Shown here one piece after another: positions 26,522-34,666 of a stretch of DNA of 64,000 bases. Positions within the stretch are counted from its first letter, which is position 1. The number at the start of each line of letters is the position of its first letter. The position numbers and the translations under genes were made by a program. Source of the stretch: Gammaproteobacteria bacterium (lineage in GTDB: Bacteria > Pseudomonadota > Gammaproteobacteria > Pseudomonadales > Azotimanducaceae); the NCBI GenBank assembly GCA_026708185.1, contig JAPOVK010000016.1, positions 124,001 through 188,000 on the forward strand, in the 5' to 3' direction. The notes under the pieces were generated by a model. The model saw only the letters and a program-made list of their open reading frames with translations, had not been told where the DNA came from and ran no database searches.

Positions 26522-29488
26522 CTAGAACCCGTATTGCAGCCCGATTCGCACCGTTCGCGGCTGCTGGAACCGGGTCGGGAACCCGAACGTCGCCGAAGGC
26601 TCTGTTCCCCAATAGCTGTCGGCGCGCTCGTCGACCTCGGTCTCCGCATCGAAGTCGAATACGTTGAAGATGTCGAGGCGGGCCGTCAGCTTGCCGCCGG
26701 CAGGGACCTCGCGCGTGTACTTGAGGCCGAAGTCGAGCCGGTAGATGTCCGATGTCGTACCCAGCGAGCCGCGAGGCGTCAGCCTGCCCTGCTGGTAGAA
26801 CGAACTCGGACCGTAGAGGCGGGCATACCGGTCGTCGGGGTGGTAGCCGAATGCATTGCGCGGTCGACCGCTGGCCGCCTCCGCCGCAAAGCTCACCTGC
26901 CACCGCTCGGCAAACTGCCACGCCCCCCACAGTCTCAACATGTGCCGACGGTCGTTGGGCAAGTCCCCGGATGCCCCGTCGAGGAGGCCCGTGAAGTCGA
27001 ACTGGGTGGTAACACCCGCAATGGACTCACCGGTATCGCTCCGAACCGTCCCCTCGTAGTTGCCGACACTGTGCGCGAGCGTGTAGGCACCCCGAACGTA
27101 GAACACGCCGTCCCAAGGTCTCTTGACGTCCAGGGTCAACGCCTTGTAGTACCGCTTCGTCCGAGGGTAGCCGAGGTCATCGCCCGAGAGCGTGATCTCG
27201 TCGAGCCCGCCGTCGCCGCGGTCGTAGTAGATGCGTAGATCACGCCCGGGGTTGGCGACCACGTAGTTGAACTCGCCCCAAGCCCCAAGCGCCTCGTCGG
27301 TCGTGATGTCTTCGATACCCTGGACGAGGTTGCGGTACATCACAGAGACGTTCGCGACGTAGTCGGCGAAGACCTGCCACTCGTAGCCGAGGATGTACTC
27401 GTCCTGCGCCATCGGCTCGAGATCCCGGTCCACCAAGGTGCGCACATCCGCCGCAGCCCCGTCCGAGTACACGACCGGTGGACCGAGCCGCGTGGCCAAG
27501 TCCGCGCTGCCATCCTCGGCGATTGGGCCGTCGAGCACGAACCACTCCTCGGTGAGTCGCGTCGAGGACGCCATGAAAATGCTGACGACGCTGGCCACCG
27601 GCAGGTGGTAGCGGCCGTAGTTCGCGTACACCTTCGAGGCGCCGTCGCCGCGAGGATCCCAGGCCACCCCGAGGCGCGGCGCGTATTGATCCGTCATCTT
27701 CAAGAAGGAACGTCCCGCCGAATTGCGGTTGTCGAAGCGTTCGTTGCGCAAGCCGAGACGTAGCGTTGCGTTGACCGACGCGATCAACCATTCGTCCTCG
27801 ATGTACAAAGCCGAGGCGATCGCGTCGAAGTTGCCCCCAGTCGAGTATTCGCGATAGCGGGTACCGGCCGTGACGCCTTCAGGCACGACCGCGCCGTTGC
27901 TCAGCACGGCACCCGGACGCAAGTCCACGTACCGGTAGTACCCTCCCCCCGAGTACTGCACGAGGTCGAACGATGTCTTGACTTCACGGTCGACTCCGAA
28001 GCGGAGCAGGTGCCTGTCGCCGATCGCCCACTCGAAATCGGCTCGCGCCACCTCGCGCTCATCCCTGGCCCCGCTCGCGACGAAGTTCGTCCAACAGCCG
28101 AGGGGTCGCCAGCGATGCGACCGCGAGTCGATGGCAAGCGGGCAGGCCGCGTCCTCGATTGATGCGTTGGTGAGATCGTACTCGCCGTTGCCCCAGAGAA
28201 CCGACGTCGCAATGCGCGTACCGAAGTAGCCGCGATAGGCCAGGATGTGATTGACGCCACCACGCTCGAACCCGCTCCTCCTCAGCTCCTCGCCGACTTC
28301 GCCGGTCTCGTCGTCCCATAGAAAGGACGTGCGCTCGACCGTTCGGTCGTCCGAGAACCCGGTGTATTCGATGCGGTGATCGTCGGAGAGCAGCCAGTCG
28401 AGCTTAAGCCCCCAGAACCCGTCGTCGTCGACGTCGTCATAGCGCCGGCCCCATACGCTGTAGGTGCGCTCGTCGACGGCCCGGAAGTCGTAGATGCCAT
28501 AGACCAGGAGCCGGTCCCGGACGAGCGGCCCGCCGACGGAAACGAACAGATCGAACTCGTCTTTGCCGCCCAGCCCGTCCACGGAGTCGTAGCGCCGCCA
28601 AACGGACGGATGCTCGACGTTCGGTACGTCGCCCCGGAGGGAATCCGGATCCAGGTAGCCCCCGAGCGTGAACTCCCACTCGTTCGTCCCACGCTTCGTA
28701 ACGGAGTTGATCACGCCGCCCGTCGCTCGTCCGAACTCCGCACCGAAGCCCCCGGTCTTGAGCTGGAACTGATCGTAGAACTCGAACGGGACGGTACTCG
28801 CACCGAGCCCGTTGCGGAAGTTCGTGACGTTCATGCCGTTGATGTAGTAGACGTTCTCTGCAACGGATGCGCCACCGAGCGACGCATAGCCGTAGCCGGT
28901 GCCGTAGTGCTCGCGTCTGGCGTTCGTCCCGAACGCCGTGTCGCCGTAGACCGCGCCGGGCGCCATGAGCACCACTGCGTTCGGATCCCGTGGGATCGGC
29001 AGCCGCTCGATGTCGCCAGCGGTTACCGTCCTGGTCGTCTCGGAGCGCGTGACGTCCACGGGGGAGATCGAATCACCCACGACGACGACTTCCTCGACCG
29101 CTCGGGGACTCTCCACCCTGAGATCGACCACCGTCCCCTCGCCGACGTTGACCTCCGCGATCACCGTGCTCGTCTGCCAGTTGCCGACGACGGCCGTGAC
29201 TGCATACCGTCCGACCGCTAGCCCGGAAAAACGGTAGCGGCCATCCGCGCCGCTGACCGCCGTGCGCGTACGCGCGGTGTCGATGTGCCAGGCCGTCACC
29301 GTCGCGTCCGACACCGGGCCCGAGGTTGCGAAGACCTGGCCGAGGACGTAGCCGAGCGTCTTCCCCTGCGCCTTGGCCGGCACCGCATGAGCCAGCGCAG
29401 CAACGACAAGGACACAGAAAACCGACGCAACGTGTTTGCGTCCCACGAACTCCCGCCTACGTAGATACCCCAGCATTCCGACCGACAT
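26522..29488 (-). CDS. TonB-dependent outer membrane receptor with carboxypeptidase-like regulatory domain
   Basis: The product is about 988 residues. A signal peptide (VASVFCVLVVAALAHAVPAKA) precedes a carboxypeptidase-regulatory-like beta-sandwich (SDATVTAWHIDTARTRTAVS, GRYRFSGLAVGRYAV). A plug domain follows (NVYYINGMNVTNFRNG, EFGRATGGVINSVTKRG), and then a long 22-strand-type barrel ending in IGLQYGF, the terminal Phe recognised by the BAM complex. This layout is that of Oar-like receptors that import large ligands such as peptides or glycans using TonB energy. The ATG at 29488 gives the leader MSVGMLGYLRRREF; 29476 is an alternative. A perfect hairpin lies just upstream. Ligand unknown. 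Confidence 0.92.
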   Translation of the reverse strand: MSVGMLGYLRRREFVGRKHVASVFCVLVVAALAHAVPAKAQGKTLGYVLGQVFATSGPVSDATVTAWHIDTARTRTAVSGADGRYRFSGLAVGRYAVTAVVGNWQTSTVIAEVNVGEGTVVDLRVESPRAVEEVVVVGDSISPVDVTRSETTRTVTAGDIERLPIPRDPNAVVLMAPGAVYGDTAFGTNARREHYGTGYGYASLGGASVAENVYYINGMNVTNFRNGLGASTVPFEFYDQFQLKTGGFGAEFGRATGGVINSVTKRGTNEWEFTLGGYLDPDSLRGDVPNVEHPSVWRRYDSVDGLGGKDEFDLFVSVGGPLVRDRLLVYGIYDFRAVDERTYSVWGRRYDDVDDDGFWGLKLDWLLSDDHRIEYTGFSDDRTVERTSFLWDDETGEVGEELRRSGFERGGVNHILAYRGYFGTRIATSVLWGNGEYDLTNASIEDAACPLAIDSRSHRWRPLGCWTNFVASGARDEREVARADFEWAIGDRHLLRFGVDREVKTSFDLVQYSGGGYYRYVDLRPGAVLSNGAVVPEGVTAGTRYREYSTGGNFDAIASALYIEDEWLIASVNATLRLGLRNERFDNRNSAGRSFLKMTDQYAPRLGVAWDPRGDGASKVYANYGRYHLPVASVVSIFMASSTRLTEEWFVLDGPIAEDGSADLATRLGPPVVYSDGAAADVRTLVDRDLEPMAQDEYILGYEWQVFADYVANVSVMYRNLVQGIEDITTDEALGAWGEFNYVVANPGRDLRIYYDRGDGGLDEITLSGDDLGYPRTKRYYKALTLDVKRPWDGVFYVRGAYTLAHSVGNYEGTVRSDTGESIAGVTTQFDFTGLLDGASGDLPNDRRHMLRLWGAWQFAERWQVSFAAEAASGRPRNAFGYHPDDRYARLYGPSSFYQQGRLTPRGSLGTTSDIYRLDFGLKYTREVPAGGKLTARLDIFNVFDFDAETEVDERADSYWGTEPSATFGFPTRFQQPRTVRIGLQYGF

Positions 29489-29493
29489 TTCTT

Positions 29494-29513
29494 GCGAGGG
29501 GCAGGCCCCTCGC
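29494..29513. other. Perfect GC-rich hairpin in the 5' leader of the TonB receptor gene
   Basis: GCGAGGGG and CCCCTCGC form an eight-base perfect stem around CAGG. It sits 5 bp from the receptor start codon, where it could block ribosome access. No T-run follows on either strand, so it is not a standard terminator. Confidence 0.4.
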
Positions 29514-29739
29514 GCTCCCCGGCTGAGGGCTCCTACGCCTTGCGTTGCAGTCAATCATAGCTGGCCCGGTTGAAGCCGGCACGCTCAAGCCGTTGACGTC
29601 GGAGAAGGTCGCGGTGGCAGGACCGCTCAATCGCCGATGCACAACGCGCCAGTCGGCGCGGTATGCTCGCTTGCCTGCAAGCGCCCCGCTGTCGAGCCTT
29701 CCACGGCCTATCGTCCACGTACCAAGGATTAGCCATTTC

Positions 29740-30834
29740 ATGAGCCTCGCCAAACGACGACCTCTCGATCTGATCGCGACTGCGACCCTCGCGATGACAG
29801 GCGGTCTCGCCGCCGCGGCAGACTCCCTGACCGTCGTGTCTTGGGGCGGGTCCTATGCCAAGGCCTGCGTCGACGGGTATCACAAGGCATTCACCGACGA
29901 GACCGGGATCGAGATCAGGCTCGAGGATTACAACGGCGGCCTCGCCCAGGTGCGTGCCCAGATCGAGGCCGGCGCGGTGCACTGGGACGTCGTCGATGTA
30001 GAACTTGCGGACGGCGTGCGCGGCTGCGACGAAGGGCTATTCGAGCTCCTCGATCCCAAGACCCTGCCGCCGGGTGCCGGCGGCGAGGCGCCGGTGGACG
30101 ACTACTACCCCGGCATGATCACCGATTGCGGTGCGAACCAGCTCTTCTACTCCACCGTGTACGCGTACAACGCCGAACGGTTCTCCGGGGAGAAGCCGGC
30201 CACCATCGAGGATTTCTTCGACCTCGAGCGATTCCCGGGTAGGCGGGGCATGCGCCGGTCGCCCGTGGTCAACCTCGAGTTCGCCCTCCTGGGCGACGGC
30301 GTGCCGGTCGAGCAAGTCTACGAGGTGCTCGACACCAGGGCCGGCGTCGACCGGGCGTTCCGCAAACTCGATACGATCAAGGACGAGATCGTCTGGTGGG
30401 AAGCCGGTGCGCAGCCGCCGCAAATGCTGGCCGACGGCGAGGTGGTGATGTCGACCGCCTACAACGGGCGGATCTTCAATGCCCAGACCATCGAGGAGCA
30501 GCCGTTCGTCATCGTCTGGGACGGCCAGGTGCTCGACACGGGCTACTTGGCCATCCTCTCGGGAGCACCGAACCTCGCGGCCGCGCGCGAGTTCGTCAGC
30601 TTCGCATCGCGTCCGGCGTCCATGGCCGGTGTGACGCGGCACATCTCCTACGGCCCGACGCGCCTATCCGCGCAGCCCCTGGTCGGAACGCACGCTGCGA
30701 CGGGCGTCGAAATGCGCCCCCACCTGCCGAGCAACCCCGAGAACATGAAGCGCGCCCTGCCCAACGACTGGCAGTGGTGGAGCGACAACCGCGACGAGAT
30801 GAACGTCCGTTTCGCCGTGTGGCTGGCGCGGTGA
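29740..30834 (+). CDS. Polyamine-type (PotD/PotF) ABC substrate-binding protein
   Basis: The product has 364 residues with a signal peptide (LIATATLAMTGGLAAAA). The mature protein opens DSLTVVSWGGSYAKACVDGY and contains IRLEDYNGGLAQVRAQIEAG, PATIEDFFDLERFPGRRGM and a C-terminal MNVRFAVWLAR. These are the marks of the spermidine/putrescine-type class of periplasmic binding proteins. The tryptophan and acidic residues that grip polyamine chains cannot be judged with certainty, so other cationic or carboxylate ligands are possible. AAGGA lies upstream of the ATG at 29740; the open frame upstream to 29545 has no similarity. No permease or ATPase genes for it are in the window. Confidence 0.85.
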   Translation: MSLAKRRPLDLIATATLAMTGGLAAAADSLTVVSWGGSYAKACVDGYHKAFTDETGIEIRLEDYNGGLAQVRAQIEAGAVHWDVVDVELADGVRGCDEGLFELLDPKTLPPGAGGEAPVDDYYPGMITDCGANQLFYSTVYAYNAERFSGEKPATIEDFFDLERFPGRRGMRRSPVVNLEFALLGDGVPVEQVYEVLDTRAGVDRAFRKLDTIKDEIVWWEAGAQPPQMLADGEVVMSTAYNGRIFNAQTIEEQPFVIVWDGQVLDTGYLAILSGAPNLAAAREFVSFASRPASMAGVTRHISYGPTRLSAQPLVGTHAATGVEMRPHLPSNPENMKRALPNDWQWWSDNRDEMNVRFAVWLAR

Positions 30835-30961
30835 GGCAACGCAACGCCGTCCTGCTCAGCACAGACCGTGGCGCAGCGGAAACCACGCTCGACAGCAGCT
30901 TGACGCGGGATGTGACAGCGGCCACTCTCCAAGTCCGTAGGCCACAAGACAGGGGAAGCGT

Positions 30962-32923
30962 ATGCAGCAGCCGCGACCCCGCACCTTAGGCAAAACAGCC
31001 GCGTCGCTCGGCTTCGCATTGGCCTCTTGTGCCGCACTCGCCAACGCCCCCGATGGCGAGCCGCCGTGGCCCAAGGAGTGGTTCGAGCCGCCCTTGAAGG
31101 CGAGCCAAGTCGGCCTCACCCGCTTCGCGCAGAGCCCCTATCTCGACGACCGCGACCTGCCCCCGGTCGAGGAACGCCTTCCCGACGATCCGATCATCAT
31201 CGAGCCCTACCGAGACATCGGCAAGTACGGCGGCACGGCGCGCATCACCCTCTGGGACACCTGGCAGTTCTTCAACTGGGAGCACGCCCTCACCCTCTCA
31301 GCGAACATGCGCGACGTGCTGCCGAACCTCGCCGAGTCCTGGGAGTTGAGCGAGGACGGGCGCATCACCACCATCCACCTGCGCCCGGGCATCAAGTGGT
31401 CCGACGGCCACCCGCTCACGGCGGACGACTTCATGTTCCGGCTCAAACACGTCTGGCAGGACCCGGACATCTCGCCGGTGGTCTACCGCCTGGTCCAAGG
31501 CTGCGAGTTCGTCAAGATCGACGACTACACGTTCCAGTACGTCTTCCCCGAGCCGAACCCCATGTTCGCCAACTTCTTCGCCCAGTACGGCTCGCACTTC
31601 GTCGACCCCATGCACTTCTTCAAGAACTACCACGGCGCCTTCCGCGACAAGGCGGAACTCGATGCCATGGTCGAGGAGGAGGGGTTCGTCACCTGGATGG
31701 CGATGTACGGAGCGTTGCGCGGCTGGGGCAACGAGGACGCGGTGAAGGTGCCGACGCTGCGCGCCTACCGGGTGATCGAGCGCACGCCGACGAAGATGCG
31801 CCTGGAGCGCAACCCGTACTACCACAAGGTCGACCCGGCCGGGAACCAGCTCCCCTACATCGACAAGATCGACGCGATCATCCTGCTCGAGAACTCCAAG
31901 ATGATCGCCTTCCAGGCTGCCACAGGGCAGCTCGACTTCGCGGCGTATGCCTTGAAGACCGAGGACATCCCGCTTCTGAAGCTCGGCGAGGTCAAGGGCG
32001 TCAACACCGTCCACGTCTGGACGCGGCTGCACATCAGCGACGTCTCCATCCAGCCGAACTACAACTACGACGACCCGAAGTACCGGGAACTGCTCTGGGG
32101 CACCGGGGAGCGGCGCTTCGTCCGTGCGCTGTCGCATGCCATCGACCGGCCGCAGATGAACGACGTGATCTACTACGGTCGCGGCGTCCCGAGCCAGGTC
32201 ACCGCCCACCCGACGAGCCGCTGGTACGAGGAGCGCTTCGCGAACGCCCATACCCGCTACGATCCGGACTACTCCCGCCAACTGCTCGATGAACTGGGCC
32301 TGCACGACGTCAACGGCGACGGGCTACGCGAGTACCCCGACGGCACGCCGCTCACCATCACCTTCGAATACCTCGACTTCGAGACGCCGAAGACGATGAC
32401 GATGGAATTGGTGCGCGACTACTGGCGCGAAGTGGGCATCGACATGCGCCTGAAGTCCGTCGAGCGCCGACTGCAGTCGGAGCGCGCGCAGGCCAACAAG
32501 ATGCAGATGACGCTGTGGCACGCCGACAAAGTCACCGACATCCTGTTCCCGCTGGTGCCCGACTGGTTCTATCCGCACCGCTCGGGGTGGGACATCGCCA
32601 TGTGGAACCACTGGGCTCGCTACTACCAGACCGACGGGCGCCTCGGCGAGGAGCCGCCGCCGCTCGTCAAGAACCTGCAGTTCTGGGGCGATGAACTACG
32701 CGAGGCGACGACGGAGGAGCACCGGACCAAGGCCGCCAAGACGCTGCTCGAGGCCGCCGCCGAGAACCTCTGGACCATCGGCACGGTCGGCCAGGCGCCG
32801 CATCCGGTGGTCGTCTCCAACCGGTTGAAGAACGTGACGTCAACGGGGATCTGGGGCTGGGACAACCGCTGGACGCTGGCCTACCACCCGTCCACCTGGT
32901 ACTTCGACGAGGACGAGCCCTGA
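30962..32923 (+). CDS. Oligopeptide-type ABC substrate-binding protein, copy 1 (family 5)
   Basis: The product is a 653-residue solute-binding protein of family 5 (Dpp/Opp type). The N-terminus FALASCAALANA could be cleaved by signal peptidase I, or be a lipobox with Cys23. The mature part has IGKYGGTARITLWDTWQFFN, the TTIHLRPGIKWSDGHPLTAD segment near residue 140, and the SQVTAHPTSRWYEERFA region. AGGGGAAG precedes the ATG. From about residue 40 to its end it is roughly 95% identical by eye to the protein encoded at 34663, without gaps. Unlike that copy it has no transporter genes behind it, so it probably shares the permease of copy 2. Confidence 0.9.
   Translation: MQQPRPRTLGKTAASLGFALASCAALANAPDGEPPWPKEWFEPPLKASQVGLTRFAQSPYLDDRDLPPVEERLPDDPIIIEPYRDIGKYGGTARITLWDTWQFFNWEHALTLSANMRDVLPNLAESWELSEDGRITTIHLRPGIKWSDGHPLTADDFMFRLKHVWQDPDISPVVYRLVQGCEFVKIDDYTFQYVFPEPNPMFANFFAQYGSHFVDPMHFFKNYHGAFRDKAELDAMVEEEGFVTWMAMYGALRGWGNEDAVKVPTLRAYRVIERTPTKMRLERNPYYHKVDPAGNQLPYIDKIDAIILLENSKMIAFQAATGQLDFAAYALKTEDIPLLKLGEVKGVNTVHVWTRLHISDVSIQPNYNYDDPKYRELLWGTGERRFVRALSHAIDRPQMNDVIYYGRGVPSQVTAHPTSRWYEERFANAHTRYDPDYSRQLLDELGLHDVNGDGLREYPDGTPLTITFEYLDFETPKTMTMELVRDYWREVGIDMRLKSVERRLQSERAQANKMQMTLWHADKVTDILFPLVPDWFYPHRSGWDIAMWNHWARYYQTDGRLGEEPPPLVKNLQFWGDELREATTEEHRTKAAKTLLEAAAENLWTIGTVGQAPHPVVVSNRLKNVTSTGIWGWDNRWTLAYHPSTWYFDEDEP
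31079..32910 (+). repeat. Long direct repeat, copy A (binding protein gene)
   Basis: This block aligns without gaps to 34792-36623 at a constant offset of 3,713 bp. The repeat covers almost the whole mature region of the two binding proteins but not their signal peptides or upstream DNA. The two toxin-antitoxin modules lie between the copies. Confidence 0.85.
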
Positions 32924-32933
32924 CTTTTCGCGG

Positions 32934-33359
32934 TCAGCCCGTCTTCGCTTGGGGAAGCCAATTCTCCTGATCGAGTCTTGACACCCTCCGGAAGTGCCGC
33001 TCGTTGTTAGTGACGAGCGTAGAGCCGGAACTCAAGGCATGCGCGGCGATCATTGCGTCGTTGTTCCCGATAGGTGCCCCGTCCGCGGGCAGTTCGGCTT
33101 GGATGCGTGCGAACTCGTCCGCTTCGGGCATGCCCCAGGCGAGGACACCACTCAGCCGGTCACATAGGGCCTGAACAGCCGCGCCATGCCTGCGTGCGCT
33201 GCTTGAGCGCAACGCACCAAGTCTCAACTCCGCGTATGTGATGGCAGAAATGCATACGGCCGCGCCGGAGCGGGTCCGGGTTTGCAGGACCGCGAGCAGC
33301 CTAGGGTCACGCTGCCGTATGACGTGGCTGCAGATGTCGGTGTCGAGCATGTACCGCAT
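32934..33359 (-). CDS. vapC: VapC-type PIN-domain toxin
   Basis: The product is a 141-residue PIN-domain ribonuclease of the VapC/MvpT group. The acidic catalytic residues are visible as Asp6 in MLDTDICSH, Glu in TYAELRLGA, Asp in GNNDAMIAAHA and a final acidic/Asn site in LVTNNERHFRRV. VapC toxins cut initiator tRNA or other RNAs and are held inactive by the partner VapB. The antitoxin gene ends 14 bp upstream. The pair lies antisense between the duplicated binding-protein genes, and its stop is 10 bp from the end of copy 1. Confidence 0.92.
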   Translation of the reverse strand: MRYMLDTDICSHVIRQRDPRLLAVLQTRTRSGAAVCISAITYAELRLGALRSSSARRHGAAVQALCDRLSGVLAWGMPEADEFARIQAELPADGAPIGNNDAMIAAHALSSGSTLVTNNERHFRRVSRLDQENWLPQAKTG

Positions 33360-33373
33360 AGCCGCTTCAAGCC

Positions 33374-33607
33374 CTACAGGTCAACCCGGCCATCGTCCAG
33401 CAGGTCCGGGCGGTCCACCATGAAGTCGTCATCGACTTCAGGCGCGTCCGCAGCGAAAGACTCCCAGCTCTTGCGGACCGGGGCCAACAAGAGGCCGTCG
33501 CCATGCCGGCTAATGACCACCTCGTTGACACCTTCGAATTCAAGGGCCTTGGGGATCCGGACAGCCTGACTCCGACCATTCGTGAACAACTTGGCCGTTG
33601 CTTCCAT
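33374..33607 (-). CDS. vapB: VapB-type antitoxin (AbrB/MazE fold)
   Basis: The product is a 77-residue antitoxin from the ATG at 33607, the usual VapB length. The N-terminal swapped-hairpin DNA-binding domain shows TAKLFTNGRSQAVRIPK. An acidic C-terminal tail (FAADAPEVDDDFMVDRPDLL) would wrap around the toxin. GGGGATGTGAC gives a ribosome site for this start, while the open frame from 33634 adds nine unconserved residues. A promoter with TATATA lies just upstream. Conditional autorepression with VapC is expected for the family. Confidence 0.92.
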   Translation of the reverse strand: MEATAKLFTNGRSQAVRIPKALEFEGVNEVVISRHGDGLLLAPVRKSWESFAADAPEVDDDFMVDRPDLLDDGRVDL

Positions 33608-33634
33608 CGTCACATCCCCTGCATAGACGGACAC

Positions 33635-33663
33635 TATATATCACGAGCATATGCCAGCTACAA
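33635..33663 (-). promoter_or_regulatory. Promoter of the first vapBC pair
   Basis: On the minus strand TTGTAG (33663-33658) and TATATA (33640-33635) are 17 bp apart, placing transcription start a few bases before the vapB ribosome site. GCATA/TATGC half-sites flank the -10 region and may be the VapBC operator. Confidence 0.5.
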
Positions 33664-33745
33664 CACGGCATCCCATGGAATCCTACGCCACCAGCCACGG
33701 CACACGAAGATCCTCTTGGACAATGATCGGGTCAACCAGCCTTGC

Positions 33746-34147
33746 CTACCCGGCCTGCAGTATCTGAGCTCCGACCCGTGTGATGGAACGGAAGTGGCTG
33801 TCGAAGGTCAGCAACGTCGCACCGGCACGAATGGTTGTGGCGGCGATCCAGAGATCGTTGGTGGGCACAGGTTGTCCTTGGGCCCGGAGATCCACGAAAA
33901 CTTCGCCGTAAATCCTGGCGACGTCCGCGTCGATCGCCAGGACCTCCACCAAGGGGTGCGCCAGGAATTCGGCCAATCGCTCAGCGTTTCTATGTGCCTG
34001 GCTCCCGATCCCGAAGCCGGCCCAGAGTTCGCCGAGGACGACGCTCGGCACACCGACCCATTCCGCTTGATCTATCCAGGCGACTGCGTCAGGTTGGCCA
34101 CGCCGGAAGTTGCTGTAAGCCGACGTATCCAGGCAAATCCGCGTCAC
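33746..34147 (-). CDS. PIN-domain toxin of a second type II module (FitB/VapC-like)
   Basis: The product is a 133-residue PIN-domain ribonuclease. Catalytic residues are Asp7 in ICLDTSAYSNF, Glu in VVLGELWAGF, Asp in VPTNDLWIAATT and Asp in LLTFDSHFRSI. Its start overlaps the stop of the upstream antitoxin by four bases (ATGA). It is different in sequence from the VapC encoded at 32934, so the two modules are independent acquisitions rather than a duplication. About 140 bp separate its stop from the vapB start of the first module. Confidence 0.92.
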   Translation of the reverse strand: MTRICLDTSAYSNFRRGQPDAVAWIDQAEWVGVPSVVLGELWAGFGIGSQAHRNAERLAEFLAHPLVEVLAIDADVARIYGEVFVDLRAQGQPVPTNDLWIAATTIRAGATLLTFDSHFRSITRVGAQILQAG

Positions 34148-34383
34148 TTCCAGAGTTCGTCGTCGATCTCGTTGAATGACGCCGTAGCGGCCTCGAACTG
34201 TCGATACTCCTCCTCGGTCCAGTCGCCGGAGAGACCTCGCAGACCGTTGCTTCGTGGCTTGCCCGAGATTCCGAGCGCCTCTGCTACCAACGCGAGCACC
34301 GTGCGATTGAGGGAAAGGCCACGCCGCAACCGCTCCGCGTCGAGAGCATGTGCGACCTCGCTAGGCACGTTTCGGATTGTCAT
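34144..34383 (-). CDS. FitA/Arc-like ribbon-helix-helix antitoxin
   Basis: The product is a 79-residue antitoxin starting at the ATG at 34383. MTIRNVPSEVAHALDAERLR and GLSLNRTVLALVAEALG form a ribbon-helix-helix DNA-binding domain of the FitA/Arc type. The acidic C-terminus (WTEEEYRQFEAATASFNEID) would neutralise the PIN toxin that overlaps it. The open frame upstream to 34422 runs into the operator palindrome, so the shorter start is preferred. Autoregulation through that palindrome is inferred. Confidence 0.88.
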   Translation of the reverse strand: MTIRNVPSEVAHALDAERLRRGLSLNRTVLALVAEALGISGKPRSNGLRGLSGDWTEEEYRQFEAATASFNEIDDELWK

Positions 34384-34407
34384 CGTTTTCACTGGACGAC
34401 ACTGAAC

Positions 34408-34440
34408 ATGACTGCAGATCAATGCAGTCTATGACTGCAT
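34408..34440. promoter_or_regulatory. Operator of the second toxin-antitoxin module (three half-sites)
   Basis: GACTGCA (34410-34416) and TGCAGTC (34423-34429) form a perfect inverted repeat with a six-base centre, and a third copy ATGACTGCAT follows at 34431-34440. The array lies 25 bp upstream of the antitoxin start, where ribbon-helix-helix repressors commonly bind cooperatively. Confidence 0.6.
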
Positions 34441-34618
34441 CTTGATGATGTCAACGCGCCGCGCCATGCAAGCCCGCCTGGTCCACACCGGCTGCGGAGG
34501 GATGCCGCGCCGTCGCGACCCACACGTGTGCTTGCCGGCAACGCCGCTTGACGCCCCCTGTGGCAACCGCCACTATCGGACGCAAGAGGGGTCACACCAC
34601 CTAAGGGAAGCAAGCTGT

Positions 34619-34666
34619 ATGCTGGGTTGGCAGGGCGTTCCGTCGCTGCACGAGCCGACGACATGA
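34619..34666 (+). CDS. Possible 15-codon leader peptide coupled to binding protein copy 2
   Basis: AAGGGAAG (34603-34610) precedes an ATG at 34619 that opens a 15-codon frame (MLGWQGVPSLHEPTT). Its TGA overlaps the ATG of the binding-protein gene at 34663 (ATGA). That gene has no ribosome site of its own at the expected distance, so translation could be handed over from this leader. It may instead be a chance frame, with the true start a TTG at 34627. Confidence 0.3.
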   Translation: MLGWQGVPSLHEPTT

